Source: Phaeodactylum tricornutum CCAP 1055/1 (Eukaryota; Bacillariophyta; Bacillariophyceae; Surirellales; Neidiaceae). From it: a stretch of 64,000 bases of DNA. The stretch lies in NCBI RefSeq assembly GCF_000150955.2, contig NC_011675.1, positions 62,001 through 126,000 on the forward strand, written 5' to 3'. The notes beneath the pieces are model-generated. The model worked only from the letters and a program-made list of their open reading frames with translations, was not told the origin of the DNA and ran no database searches. The translations under genes and the position numbers were made by a program. Positions 21,111-31,549 of this stretch are shown one piece after another (positions within the stretch are counted from its first letter, which is position 1; each line of letters opens with the position of its first letter).

Positions 21111-22466
21111 ATGACGTTGGAAGAAGACGATTCTTACACTGACGATGAGTGTGCGAGTTGCCCGAGAGACGAGGAAGAAAAGAAGGACGAGACGGAGGAC
21201 CTCTCGTCGCGCGGTCCGGATCTGCCGCTACCCCGGGATACACCGTTGCCGGTCGACCGCGACTGGATTCGCAAACTTCTCCACAAACACCATTCTCACC
21301 AACAAGAACACCGTTCCACGACACACGCGTACGTCTTGGCGCCCATGGTGGATCAGTCCGATTTGCCCTTTCGTTTGCTCTGTCGTTCCTACGGCACCAA
21401 TTTGTGCTTTACGCCCATGATACACGCCCGCTTGTTCACTACCAACGTAGAGTACCGTCGCAAGTTTACACTACAATACGGACCGCCGCAGGATCGTCCC
21501 CTCATTGCCCAAATATGCGGTGGCGACGTCCAAGCCGTGGTCGCCTGCGCCCTCGCCATGCAACCCTACTGCGACGGCATCGACATTAACTGCGGCTGTC
21601 CCCAGAATATTGCCAAACGGGGCAATTACGGAGCCTTTCTGCTGGAACAAGAAGACGTACTCCTACCCTTGGTACATACCCTACTCCAACACTTGTCCGT
21701 CCCACTCTCGGTCAAGGTACGACTCCTCCCCGCCGAAACTCGTCAGGCCTCTCTGGAAGCTTCCCTCCGACTCTACACCAAACTAGTCGACGCCGGGGTA
21801 CACTTGCTCACTATTCACGGCCGTACCCGTCACCACAAAGGTCCGCTCACCGGGGCCGCCGACTGGGACGCCATTCGCGTCGTCGTCGACCGCCTCGGCC
21901 AACGGATACCCATCTTTGCCAACGGCGGCGTCGCCTCGCTCCGCGACGCCCAAGCGTGCCTCGCAACGACCCACGCCGACGGCGTCATGAGCAGCGAAGC
22001 CCTGCTCGAGTACCCCGCGCTCTTTGCCGATCAAGCCCGTGTCGGACGTCTCGCGTTGGCCCGCCAGTATCTGACGCTGGCCCGGACCTTTCCACCCGAA
22101 CTGGGCGGACAAGGCTCGGCCGTCAAGTGCCCCCGCACCCATCTACACCGCATCCTACACGCCGATTTGCAAGCCGACGCGGTACTCCGACAGTCCTTGG
22201 TGGACGTGGATACCATGGACGGCCTGGACGACGCCGTCGGACGGGTCCGCGATCGCCATTGCGAATGCGATCACGACGTGGATACGGAAGAACTCTCCTG
22301 GTACCGACGACACCGGGAACTCGTGCGACTACCCAACGGTGTAACCGTGAACGCCGCACAAGCGCGGCAGAATCAGGAAGGTGCCGTCTTGAAACACGAA
22401 CTGGTGGACGACGCTGCCGATTGCTTCGCCACGCTCTTTGCCGACGATGATGACGACTACTACTGA
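21111..22466 (+). CDS. tRNA-dihydrouridine synthase, Dus1-like
   Basis: A single-exon, 451-residue enzyme. Dus proteins reduce uridine to dihydrouridine in the D-loop of tRNA using FMN and NADPH. The TIM-barrel begins at about residue 74 with YVLAPMVDQSDLPFRLLCR. Cys163 in the CGCPQ motif is the catalytic acid. The flavin or tRNA contacts include SVKVRL and TIHGRTRHHKG. IPIFANGG is the phosphate-binding end of the barrel. The closest family is DUS1/DUS1L, which modifies U16/U17; that subfamily call is an inference from motif context. The N-terminal 45 residues are acidic and probably disordered. The C-terminus ends in a short Asp run. Confidence 0.92.
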   Translation: MTLEEDDSYTDDECASCPRDEEEKKDETEDLSSRGPDLPLPRDTPLPVDRDWIRKLLHKHHSHQQEHRSTTHAYVLAPMVDQSDLPFRLLCRSYGTNLCFTPMIHARLFTTNVEYRRKFTLQYGPPQDRPLIAQICGGDVQAVVACALAMQPYCDGIDINCGCPQNIAKRGNYGAFLLEQEDVLLPLVHTLLQHLSVPLSVKVRLLPAETRQASLEASLRLYTKLVDAGVHLLTIHGRTRHHKGPLTGAADWDAIRVVVDRLGQRIPIFANGGVASLRDAQACLATTHADGVMSSEALLEYPALFADQARVGRLALARQYLTLARTFPPELGGQGSAVKCPRTHLHRILHADLQADAVLRQSLVDVDTMDGLDDAVGRVRDRHCECDHDVDTEELSWYRRHRELVRLPNGVTVNAAQARQNQEGAVLKHELVDDAADCFATLFADDDDDYY

Positions 22467-22537
22467 CCAGCACTGCGGATAGTTGACAGTTAGCTAGTCT
22501 CTAGTACGATCGGGTTGGTAGTACTCTAGACACATCA

Positions 22538-22590
22538 ATACACACACACACACACGTACACACTTATATATATATACATATATACACACG
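22538..22590. repeat. CA and TA microsatellite
   Basis: Runs of CA followed by TA dinucleotides lie just after the Dus stop codon and before the convergent DHHC gene. Confidence 0.85.
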
Positions 22591-22641
22591 AGTTCTAGCA
22601 GTTGTCAGTGTGGTTTCCTTTATTTCGCGCATCCCATCGCA

Positions 22642-23971
22642 TCATACCGGTAGACACTCCTGTATATAGGCGGGCAATTCCAGGGCCGGATGAGGGTGAT
22701 GGACGCTCGGTCGTTGACCTTCGCAAAATTGTCGTTCCCGGTCCAGCCGTTGCGGCATGGTGTAGCCCACTACGCGATCGTGATCGGCAAAGATGGGATC
22801 CACCGGCAAACACCAGGTATAGTACGGAGCAATGCCAAAAACGTCCACGAGCGGAATGGGTTCTTCGTCCGACTGACTCATGGTATTGGTGGCCTTCTTT
22901 TTGAGACGATCGATAGTCCCGATCCCCGTCATGATTCCGTAACAAACGTTCATGAGCATACTGGAGGTAAAGAGAAAGGCCCCGACAGCGAGGAGGGTCA
23001 TGAGTCGGACCAAGTGTACCACAATGGGATGAAAGATGCAGAATTCGTCGGCGCAAAAGAAGTAGTTCCAACCGAACAGAGCGAGGGCAAAGGCGGCGGC
23101 GGTCCAGGTGTATAGCAAAAAGAGCAAGAAGTGTTTGAGATTGCCGACCCCGACACAATTGTTCATCCAAGGACAGTGATGGTCCATGCGGGATATGCAG
23201 CGATTGCAAATGCGACAGTGGTGCGAATGCGGGGGTTTAAAGGTTTGGCACTGTCCACACATAGAGTGTGAGTCTTTGAGGAGCCGTTGCCGTTCCGAAG
23301 GAATGGCTTGGATCGGGACGCTGCCGGGGTCCGTCAGCGAAGTCTTGGCGTGGCAGGCCAAGGACATGGCAACGAGCAGATTATAAATCATACCGAGTAT
23401 AACCGGAATGCCTCCCGTAATGGCCAAGAGAGTGACGGTCAGGGCGGAATAGGTCAAGAGTACCCACACCATACACGACATGATCGAGCCGGCTTGATCG
23501 CCCGAGTTGAACCAAATTCCGTTCTTTGTAGGGAGCGAAAAGTAAACAACCGCATGAGTGTGTAAGAGGAAGATCGGGTCGGACGAGACTCACAACCCGT
23601 CGCTGTTTGTATGTACACACACACACACATACACAACGTACCTGTTCATTGGTTCCAAAGGTCCAACCCGCTGGTTGATCGTTGTAGCTATCAATATAGT
23701 ATTCCCCCCGCTCCCGAATTCTCGGATACGGCTGCTGCGGTTTCAGCCGATCCCCGGTTGCGTTGTGGGGACCCTCATCGTACGTGTAATCGTACTCGAG
23801 TAGTTCTTTCCCGGGATGGTAACCACAATCCAGACAATTCAGTCGCTTGTAGACTCGCGAGGCATCACGCGGTTCCGTACCATTGGGACGCGGCGATGCA
23901 CCGCGGGAACCGACCGCGGCGCTGGACCGTCGTGGGTGTAACTGTTGTTGCTGTTGCTGCGCATTCGACAT
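22642..23971 (-). CDS. DHHC palmitoyltransferase
   Basis: Exons 23971-23642 and 23523-22642, with a 118-bp intron carrying a GT microsatellite, give 403 residues. The enzyme attaches palmitate to cysteines of membrane proteins. The cysteine-rich domain spans about 199-248: CGQCQTFKPPHSHHCRICNR, then DHHCPWMNNCVG, with the catalytic DHHC at 224-227. Four membrane helices are visible, two before the domain (VWVLLTYSALTVTLLAITGG; VILGMIYNLLVAMSLACH) and two after it. The N-terminal 110 residues include a poly-Gln stretch and a CLDC pair and would be cytosolic. The layout resembles the ZDHHC3/Pfa3 group. The substrate is unknown. Confidence 0.93.
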
Positions 23972-24869
23972 GTTATTGTTTTGTGGGATACAGGCGCACG
24001 GAAACCGGGCGTACGCGGAGTGCCGGAGTGGTCACCAACGATTCTAGTAAGAGTCGGCTTGGTCGGTGGGCGGGAACGGACTAGTCCAGAACACTGGGCC
24101 TGGAAAGAGAAATCCGTTCCGATGCTCGCTTGTGGGAAAGGACAAGCAGACTCCAAGGCCGATTGGCTCGAGAGTAGCTACGAAAGGTGTCTCCTCCGCG
24201 CTCCTACACTCACAATCACACGATCCTGGACGATTCGGGACCCAAAGAGAGAAAGACCACCCACTGCCATCCCACGAGACGCGAAGGAGGGGGTGCTGGC
24301 GGTGAGCGATTCCCTACCAAAGTTTTCTGCACATAAAGTATCGCCTAATCTCAAGTGCCTGTAAGTAACGGTTTCTATGTAGAATTAGAGTCAAGCGATA
24401 AAACCAAACTCATACTCAAAGTTATGTCTCCCGAGTGATTTTATTATTGAATTACAAACCGTTCGAGCCATTTACGGTTATTCTCAACGCGGGTAGGACC
24501 ATTCGATACTGGAGTGACATCGGCCCCCACCGCTCTCGAACTGTAAAACCGAATGTCACTACCACACCGTACCGACTGTTCTAGGATGGTACAGCAGAGT
24601 TCCCTACATGAATCGACGTCTATACGCGCGTTATACTGGTACTAGCGGTACAGGAAACGACAGTCGGGAGAGCCAGACAAGGTAGTGTTCGTTCATTTTT
24701 TTTCGTATCGGAGTGTCAATCGTTCCGTTGGCGACGGTGGAACTGTATTTGGTGGAGAGATTTGCGGATCCAACTGCGACGGGTCAAGGCTTGCCACACA
24801 CATATCCCCCGTGTGCGACGCCAGCTGATACTATATTCCCCATCCACCCGTCCCATTGACCGCTGACTT
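23972..24869. other. Intergenic, no gene seen
   Basis: 898 bp upstream of the DHHC gene and downstream of the metalloprotease gene. A + strand frame at 23945-24364 starts with TTG and lacks features; it is rejected. Confidence 0.5.
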
Positions 24870-26640
24870 TCATTGCACGCCGTCTCGTGGAGACCGCAAC
24901 CGCCGGGGTCCCCCCCGGATGGTGCCCACCGCCACCGTCGGAGTGGCACCCCGCGACGTGTCCATCCGGTCCACGTCATCGACCGCGCGGTCCCGCAAAC
25001 CGTCCTTTTCCGGCACGCGTGATTTGCGTTGAGCCGGGACGCAGGTGTTTTGCAAGCAGGCGTAAAAGACGGTAAAAGGGTCGGCCGACAACGTCTCGCG
25101 ACAACACACGGCGCCGGCCGCCACGTTGCAGAACTGATAAGGCGGTGTGCAGAGCGGAGTGGGCGCAATGGAAGGGAGGGATACGGTGGTGGGAGTAGTG
25201 GTCATGGTGGCTGGGACGGGTGCCGTACTGGGACGGGCCGTGGCTGTATGGGTGGTGGAAGGCACGGGTGGAGTCGTGGGAATAGTGGCATTGGTGGAAG
25301 AAACGTGGTCCATACTGGGAGCCATGGTGGAAGGGGACGGAACCGGGGCAGCGTTGTTGACCACTACCGGGTCGGTCGTGTGGTTGGTGGGATCTAGAGT
25401 CCGAAATTCTTCAAACATGGCCACCATGCGGGTAATTTGACCGGGAGTAAAACTATTGGCACAATTACCGTAGTGTGCTACGGAATGGTGTAAAAAAAAA
25501 AAAAGAGACGCAACGGGCGCGCGTGTGAGAGGAAGGCTTCTCGACAGTGGCGTGACTCGACACGGAACGAGAGTCGCGTGTGGATGCGGGCACGTACTGT
25601 AATCCATCCAATTCTCGAGTGGATCCACACCGGCATCAATGGTTGGATCGTCATCCGGACAAGTATTGGTATTCCCGTTACAGCTGTAGGAAGGCTGTGC
25701 CACGGCGGCGGTATCGTTCACTGGAGCGTGAGAGTATATAAATGAGATTGTGAGAGTATATAAATGAGATTGTGTGTAAGTATACAAAAACATGTATTGT
25801 AGTGTGTGTACATTGGTACTCTACTACTGTGTGTACCCCGGCAGCCGAGTCGCTCTACCGCTACGTACCTCCATCTCCGGGAGCGCGACAACCATTTTCA
25901 AAGGTATGAAAGAGTCCGAGCCAGTGTCCGACTTCGTGCGTCAAGGTGTTCCGCCAGGAGGGATTCCCCACTCCCACGACGGCTTGTTCGGCCAGGACGA
26001 TACCGTCTTGTCGTCGATCCCAAAAGTCGAGATCGAGCCACTGCGGGAGTGTGGACCATCCGGAAAAGGCCGCGGGACGACAGACGTAGACGTTGAGGGC
26101 GTCGGTGCCGCCCTGGTGCAGGGCTTGCGTCATGGCGGCCGTGGACGGCGACGCAAAGGGACACGCCCGCCACTGCGGGGCGTCCACCGCGTGGAAACGT
26201 TCCAACCGAAAGACAAAAGGCGTGCTGTGGAAATCGCGATTGAGTAGATTGACGGCAATCTCGAAGTAGCGCTGTTCCACGGGATTGAAAGGCGTCGTGT
26301 TGGGAGGGGAAATGTAGGTGACGTAGACGGGAATGGGAATGGGTGCGGCGGTTTGTAGATTGCGGTGTCCGTTTCGATCCGTCCATGCTTGGACACGGAC
26401 CGTTGTGGCGTCGACTTCGGAGGCGTGGAGTGGTTCCGTAGGACAAGCGGGTTGGTGGGGAGGGTAAGAGGTGTGGTGTGGGGAGACGAGGTGACGGGCC
26501 GACGTTTCGTCCGGCAGCGACGCTCCGGATGTACATCCGGACACTAGGTAGAAAGGACGACAACGACTCGAACAAACCCACAAGCTGAACAGTCCCCGTA
26601 GGAATCGGACCCATCGTGTCGTGGTCCCCTCGCGTCCCAT
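24870..26640 (-). CDS. Secreted M43 (pappalysin-like) metalloprotease
   Basis: Three exons, 26640-25869, 25720-25598 and 25477-24870, with introns of 148 and 120 bp, give 500 residues. The zinc site HEVGHWLGLFH lies at 235-245, and the Met-turn WMDYTHYGNCANSF downstream fits the NxMDYsxDxC pattern of family M43. The segment FTPGQITRM is also characteristic of the family. The N-terminus holds a hydrophobic stretch (residues 14-40) suggesting a secretion signal. After the catalytic domain comes a Thr/Pro/Ser-rich linker of about 110 residues, then a Cys-rich patch (CTPPYQFC, AVCCRE, ACLQNTC) and a basic tail. Secretion or wall association is inferred. Intron 2 is 120 bp with no in-frame stop, so its retention would insert 40 residues. 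Confidence 0.85.
25729..25772. repeat. 22-bp tandem repeat, two copies, in metalloprotease intron 1
   Basis: The copies at 25729-25750 and 25751-25772 are identical. They lie immediately inside the 3' end of the intron, before the acceptor at 25721. Confidence 0.9.
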
Positions 26641-27695
26641 GGTGTGTGCAATGCGGCAATGCCGGGGGGTGGAGAAAGGCGAGTCACTAACCGTAAGTGA
26701 GTGTTGGGCTGTACGTAAGTGTTGGAGTGTCGGACGAATTGGATGAACAGTACGTCTCGTTGTCTGGAATGGCGCGATACACACACACACACACTCGCTC
26801 GATGGACAAGTGTCCCATTCCCAAAAACGCATCCGACTCGCCCCCCCATCCACCGAAATCGTGTGTGGCGGGGCCGGTTCGTGCGAGCGGCGGGGGAATT
26901 CGTCGGACTCGAGCCGACCCCGCGTGCGCGAGCGCGCCTCCAAGGGTGCGCCCCCCAACGATCCCACGATCCACCAGGGATACGTAGACTTCTCTACCAA
27001 GAGTCAGTCAGTCGGTAGGTACGGTAAGTAGAAAAGTAAAGTAGGTACTTGGTACCAGTGCGGTACCGGGAGACACACAGTTTATATATATTGTAGCTGT
27101 ACTGGGTTTGGCAAAGCCTGTCTATTAGTAGAGTGGGCCGCCACCGACCGATGAACACATACAATTGGGCGCAAGCCAATCAGGCGCCCTTTCGGGTTCC
27201 ACTCTGAAGTACTTACAGGGTTCGGATTCCCAGACGCGCCCGCGTCTGCCGGGCTCTGCAGTAACTAGGTAGGGAACTAGCGTGTGCCCAAACAGAACGA
27301 CGGACCGGAATCGTGCCATCGAACCACGACTCGCTGTCAATTTTGGGACTCGTCGACGAATTGGAAACGAAACGAACGCAACCACACGACACACCGGGGC
27401 AGGCGGCATTTATTGATCCATGTCGCCGGACTGACACTGAGATTTGAGTTCCAATCTCGAGGAACGCGCGCACTGGAAGAACATCTTCGAAGCTCCGGAC
27501 GGGTTATCCATCCTTGCCATCCCCCCAGCAACCCTACGGATCACCCAACCCACCCTCGGTTCGGTGTTCCCTCTGCCCACCAAACCCATTCCAACCACCC
27601 CGTGTGCCTACGACCGGTACCTTCCTGCGTTCTTTCCCCGCCAATCGACCAGTGTACCCCAACGTGCCGTGCCGTACAATCCCACCCCCGTACCA
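26641..27695. promoter_or_regulatory. Divergent promoter region of metalloprotease and DUF4442 genes
   Basis: About 1.05 kb between opposed starts. It contains an AC run near 26779-26795. Several overlapping frames of 90-260 codons exist in this GC-rich DNA but begin at non-ATG codons and carry no domain. The DUF4442 frame itself stays open upstream to about 27444. Confidence 0.45.
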
Positions 27696-28223
27696 ATGTT
27701 GCGGTCGGTCTTCTCCGGAACCTGGCACTGGCAATGGACGGCACGTCGTCTACAAACCCTCATGAACTGGTATCCACCCTTTGTGGGAGCCGGTGTAAAG
27801 GTCGTCACCCTCGCCAACGACTTTCGGTACGCCAAGGTACAAATGCCTCTCACTTGGTACAATCGCAACATTGTGGGCGTACACTTTGGGGGCAGTCTCT
27901 ATGCCATGTGCGATCCCGTTTACATGCTCCTACTCATGCACGCACTCAACGACACGAACCGACACGGTCCCCACGAATTCGTAGTCTGGGACCAGGCCGC
28001 GTCCATCCAATATTTACAACCGGGACGGGGAACCGTGACGGCCGAATTCATTCTCAATGACGCGTTGCTCCAACGTATACAAACAATGGAACCCGGGACG
28101 AAACAAACGTTGGATTTGGGGGTCGACGTCCGCGACGAAGCCGGGAACGTGGTGGCTCGACTGGTCAAAACGGAATATATTCGACGACTACGTATGCCGC
28201 TTCGACCCAATACCCAATCGTGA
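27696..28223 (+). CDS. DUF4442 hotdog-fold protein
   Basis: From the first in-frame ATG the protein has 175 residues. The family hallmarks are clear: MNWYPPFVGAGVKV, then MPLTWYNRNIVGVHFGGSLY, AMCDPVYMLLLMHAL, FVVWDQAASIQYLQPGRG and TVTAEF. DUF4442 belongs to the thioesterase-like hotdog superfamily, but no activity is established for the family. The length fits the family. The frame is open for another 84 codons upstream without an ATG, so an upstream exon or non-annotated start cannot be excluded. The C-terminal LVKTEYIRRLR segment is basic. Confidence 0.85.
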   Translation: MLRSVFSGTWHWQWTARRLQTLMNWYPPFVGAGVKVVTLANDFRYAKVQMPLTWYNRNIVGVHFGGSLYAMCDPVYMLLLMHALNDTNRHGPHEFVVWDQAASIQYLQPGRGTVTAEFILNDALLQRIQTMEPGTKQTLDLGVDVRDEAGNVVARLVKTEYIRRLRMPLRPNTQS

Positions 28224-28798
28224 GACTGGACTATTCTGATTGACAACAATTCCGAGCCCTTGGGGATTGCCCGGGCCACAATAAGGGTCCGTTTCGTGTG
28301 ATTAGCGATTTGGAAACCCTCGGACCAATGCTACACGGAAACGAAACGTCGTGTGGCTTGGCTGCGGTGTGCCCATGGTCACGGTATCACTAGTCCGAGA
28401 CGAAGTTTCGTGTCGATGGCCTAGTTGTAGCCACAGTGGTTGGTAGTTAGGTAGGTAGGTAGGTAGGTATACTTCTTTTCTCTCTTTTTGCTGGACTTTT
28501 GTATTCCAGCAGCATTGTTGCTACTTACGTTATCGTGCCGACCCCCTTTTTTTAAAAAAAACTTTAAACCTAAATTTATGTTGGATTGGAACGACAGTGT
28601 CACACTCGTAACATACGGCAGATCCGAACGCCCCGATAGGTCCAAACCATCCCGGCACCGACGCATGGATGAAGCCAAGGAAAAAGTAGGTAGGTACCAA
28701 TAAGCCCTGGACGGAACACCCCGCAAGGTACGGTGCGCCGTACCGTAGCATTCCTTGCCCACCCCCCCTTGACGCACGCCAAAAGCGAACCCGCCAGG
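28224..28798. other. Intergenic with TAGG microsatellite
   Basis: 575 bp. A GTAG/TAGG tetranucleotide run lies at about 28444-28470, and an A/T homopolymer patch near 28548-28564. No gene is seen. Confidence 0.6.
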
Positions 28799-29926
28799 AT
28801 GCACCAACGACACCGGCATGCGGATCACGACGTCCGGACCGATGTGGAAGTCGGCACCCGGCCATTGGCCAAGGGCGAGGACCCGAGCTGCGGTCCACGG
28901 ACGGCCGTTCGGAGAGTCGTAGTCCGACGAAAACGCAAAACGCGACACCAATGGCGTTCTCGGGATTTCCGCAGACCCTTCGCGGCGTCTTTGGTACTAT
29001 TGTTGGTATGCCTCATTCTCTGGACCATCGGATGGCGGCGACGACGAACGGTAGTGTTCGAACGCTCGCTGGTACCGACTGATCCGATCCATATTTCGCC
29101 GGATATTAAAGTGTCCGTCGTCATTATGAATCACAGTCGACCGCGGATGGTGCGAGAAAGTAATCTGGTACAAACTTTGGCGGCGCACGATTCGATTGAC
29201 GAAATACTCTTGTGTCACTCGAACCCGGTCACGGCGTTCGAATACCCACACGACAAGGTCAGGAACTTGAACGCCACGGAAGCGAACGAACGAATGGGTC
29301 TCAGTCTGCGCTTTCATTACTGCTCAACGGCTCGCAACGATTGGGTCATTCACGTGGATGACGACCAGGAACTTTCCAGTGACGCCATCAATCAGTTGAT
29401 ATCTACCTTTGCCCGGAATCCCCACCGTGTCGTCGGAAAGTTTGGCCGAGCCTATCACTATTGGAAGGCACCGCAACGACACGGATACGATACCAAGAAT
29501 GTGCTGGGCCCCAGCGAGGTCATATTGACCAAGTTCATGATCGTGGAAAGAAAGGTGTGCGAATCGTTCTTCCAGTACCAACACGTGGTACAGGATATGG
29601 TATCCGAATCACGTCCTTTGTGGAACGGGGAGGATATTTTCTTGTCGCTGACCGCCAATCACGTCTACAACGTTCCACTTCAAGGGCCTTACGGTAATTT
29701 GGCATTGCCCTTGGATGTATGGGAGGCCAGCGACTCGTTCAAAGACGATGATACGGGAGCGCATGATGTTTCGGGGAATATGGATCGCCATCGCATATGG
29801 AATGTAGGGTTAGTGAACTGGTGGAACGCCTTTTACCGTGCACAGTGCCACGCGGCCTACCGCGGGCGACTGTGGTATACTGCCAAGCAACGTCTAGCCG
29901 CGATTGAGGATACCACTCTTTCCTAG
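28799..29926 (+). CDS. Type II membrane glycosyltransferase, GT64 (exostosin C-domain)-like
   Basis: ATG 28799 gives 375 residues. A basic cytosolic segment (VVVRRKRKTRHQWRSRDFRR) precedes a single transmembrane helix at about 61-79 (FAASLVLLLVCLILWTIGW), the usual Golgi type II layout. The lumenal domain starts with KVSVVIMNHSRPRM and contains HVDDDQELS, whose DDD (187-189) is the metal-nucleotide motif. WNGEDIFLSL and PHDKVRNLNATEANERM fit GT64 enzymes, which transfer HexNAc-type sugars in heparan-type or GPI-related glycans. The donor and acceptor in this organism are unknown. The sequence is intronless. Family assignment is by motif recognition only. Confidence 0.8.
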   Translation: MHQRHRHADHDVRTDVEVGTRPLAKGEDPSCGPRTAVRRVVVRRKRKTRHQWRSRDFRRPFAASLVLLLVCLILWTIGWRRRRTVVFERSLVPTDPIHISPDIKVSVVIMNHSRPRMVRESNLVQTLAAHDSIDEILLCHSNPVTAFEYPHDKVRNLNATEANERMGLSLRFHYCSTARNDWVIHVDDDQELSSDAINQLISTFARNPHRVVGKFGRAYHYWKAPQRHGYDTKNVLGPSEVILTKFMIVERKVCESFFQYQHVVQDMVSESRPLWNGEDIFLSLTANHVYNVPLQGPYGNLALPLDVWEASDSFKDDDTGAHDVSGNMDRHRIWNVGLVNWWNAFYRAQCHAAYRGRLWYTAKQRLAAIEDTTLS

Positions 29927-30141
29927 GAAATGGAAGGCGTCAGGCGTTACAAAGCAAGTCGCACCTAGAGCCTCAGGTTGACGTGAGTATTGCGCGGCAT
30001 ATCTTGTATACTCCGAGGCAGCGCCACACAAGACACCTTTGAAATACAATTGGATGTTGACTGAGCGCTCGGACAAATAAACGATCCTCTTACGGATTAT
30101 ACTATCGCTACCACATCGACGTTTCTTCACCGACCCTCTTT

Positions 30142-31167
30142 TTATCCATCAAATACCACGCACTTGTTGTTGTAAACGATGATGCGATCTTCAATATGTG
30201 CTTTCACCGCATGCACGAGCACGTTTTTCTCCAGCAACCGCCCCTTGCGTAGCAGATCGTCAACTTCATCACGGTGGGAGATGCGGGTGATGTCCTGTTC
30301 AATAATCGGGCCTTCGTCTAAATCTGCCGTCGCATAATGCGCCGTAGCACCGATTAGTTTCACACCACGTTCATGAGCTCGATGGTATGGCTTTCCTCCG
30401 ATGAACGCCGGCAGAAACGAGTGGTGGATATTGATCACCGAAACAGATTCACAGAAATTATCAGTAATAATTTGCATGTACCGTGCTAGAACAACTAGAT
30501 CAACCTTGTGCGTAGCAAGAAGCTCGAGCTCTTCTTTCTCGACCGCTTCCTTGGTATCTTTGGTGACCTTGAACACGTGGAAGGGCACCTGGAAGGCATC
30601 GGCAACAGTCTGGAGATCCGGATGATTCGACAAGATCATACAAATATCGCAATCCAACTCACCAGCACGGTGTCTCAACAAAAGTTCCCAAAGACAATGA
30701 TCGTACTTGCTAACCATAATGGCCACCTGCTGACGAACGTCGCCCCAATTCAAGGCTGATTTCATGTCGAATCGTTTGCAGACTTCGTCAACACCATTGC
30801 CTAGCGAGATACGATCCGTAAGCATCTTGGAATAGTCAAAGTGAATACGTTGAAAGAAGAGGTTTGCCGAGTGGTCCGTATGCTGTTCACTATCCACAAT
30901 GCCACAACCGTGTCCGTACAAAAGTTGCGAGAAGGCAGCAACTATACCGTTCTGATCTGGACCATGAATCCGAAGCGTCCCGAGTTGCGGTCTCGCAATA
31001 GGCGTTTTCGTTTGCTTGGCGTTGCTGAATGACATAATGTCAGGGCCGGAATCGTGTGGGAGGAATGCGGAGAAGGACTGGGTGACGCTTACGCCGCAAA
31101 AGAATTTGAGCAAGATCAACAACCTCTTCACAAGTTTGTTTGGCTCCACACATTTGCTGGGCTTCAT
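30142..31167 (-). CDS. purU: Formyltetrahydrofolate deformylase
   Basis: A single exon from ATG 31167 gives 341 residues. PurU hydrolyses 10-formyl-THF to formate and THF; in plants the mitochondrial enzyme supports glycine decarboxylation during photorespiration. An ACT domain opens with LRIHGPDQNGIVAAFSQLLY (65-84). The formyltransferase fold follows, with the catalytic triad Asn246 and His248 in SVINIHHSFLPAF and Asp284 in LDEGPIIEQ. The first 45 residues are basic and hydrophobic (KLVKRLLILLKFF), suggesting a mitochondrial presequence. Length beyond the presequence equals bacterial PurU. GlyRS and a GcvR-like ACT protein lie within 22 kb, but no shared regulation is visible. Confidence 0.93.
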   Translation of the reverse strand: MKPSKCVEPNKLVKRLLILLKFFCGVSVTQSFSAFLPHDSGPDIMSFSNAKQTKTPIARPQLGTLRIHGPDQNGIVAAFSQLLYGHGCGIVDSEQHTDHSANLFFQRIHFDYSKMLTDRISLGNGVDEVCKRFDMKSALNWGDVRQQVAIMVSKYDHCLWELLLRHRAGELDCDICMILSNHPDLQTVADAFQVPFHVFKVTKDTKEAVEKEELELLATHKVDLVVLARYMQIITDNFCESVSVINIHHSFLPAFIGGKPYHRAHERGVKLIGATAHYATADLDEGPIIEQDITRISHRDEVDDLLRKGRLLEKNVLVHAVKAHIEDRIIVYNNKCVVFDG

Positions 31168-31549
31168 TGCAGGGGGTTGGTATCTTGTGTTGTTGATGGC
31201 TTCCAGCGAACGCCATCATTCCTCTAAGGATGGCACTGATTGGCTATGTTTATACTTATATAGGAGGCTTGATCCGTCGAACTATAGATATGTTTTTTCA
31301 TGCTCAACCGGTACTGGCAAAACTTGTTCGTAGGAAGTCGGACGAATCCCAATGTAAATTGTCAGTAAGTGTTTCTCATTCTCGGTCGTTTAACCTTATG
31401 GTAAACAAATAGACTCGACAAGGAGGACTACAGCGTGAAGCTAACAATAGTAAGGACGGAAAATTAGAGCGTGTTCTCTTTCAGAAAAACACCATAGCCA
31501 ATTTAATATAAAAAGGAAGTTCACGGTCATGAACCTATTCCAGAAGAAA
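31168..31549. other. Intergenic between PurU 5' end and Cdc20-like 3' end
   Basis: 382 bp containing the PurU promoter. Nothing else is recognised. Confidence 0.5.

Noticed and set aside
20479-21114. 211-codon frame before the Dus gene
   Set aside because: Begins at TTG, runs through the promoter region and low-complexity ACT/ACC repeats; no domain.
23945-24364. 139-codon + strand frame near the DHHC start
   Set aside because: Starts at TTG antisense to the first DHHC exon; no domain or signal.
27284-28060. 258-codon frame overlapping DUF4442
   Set aside because: The domain is read in the other frame; this one is a product of high GC.
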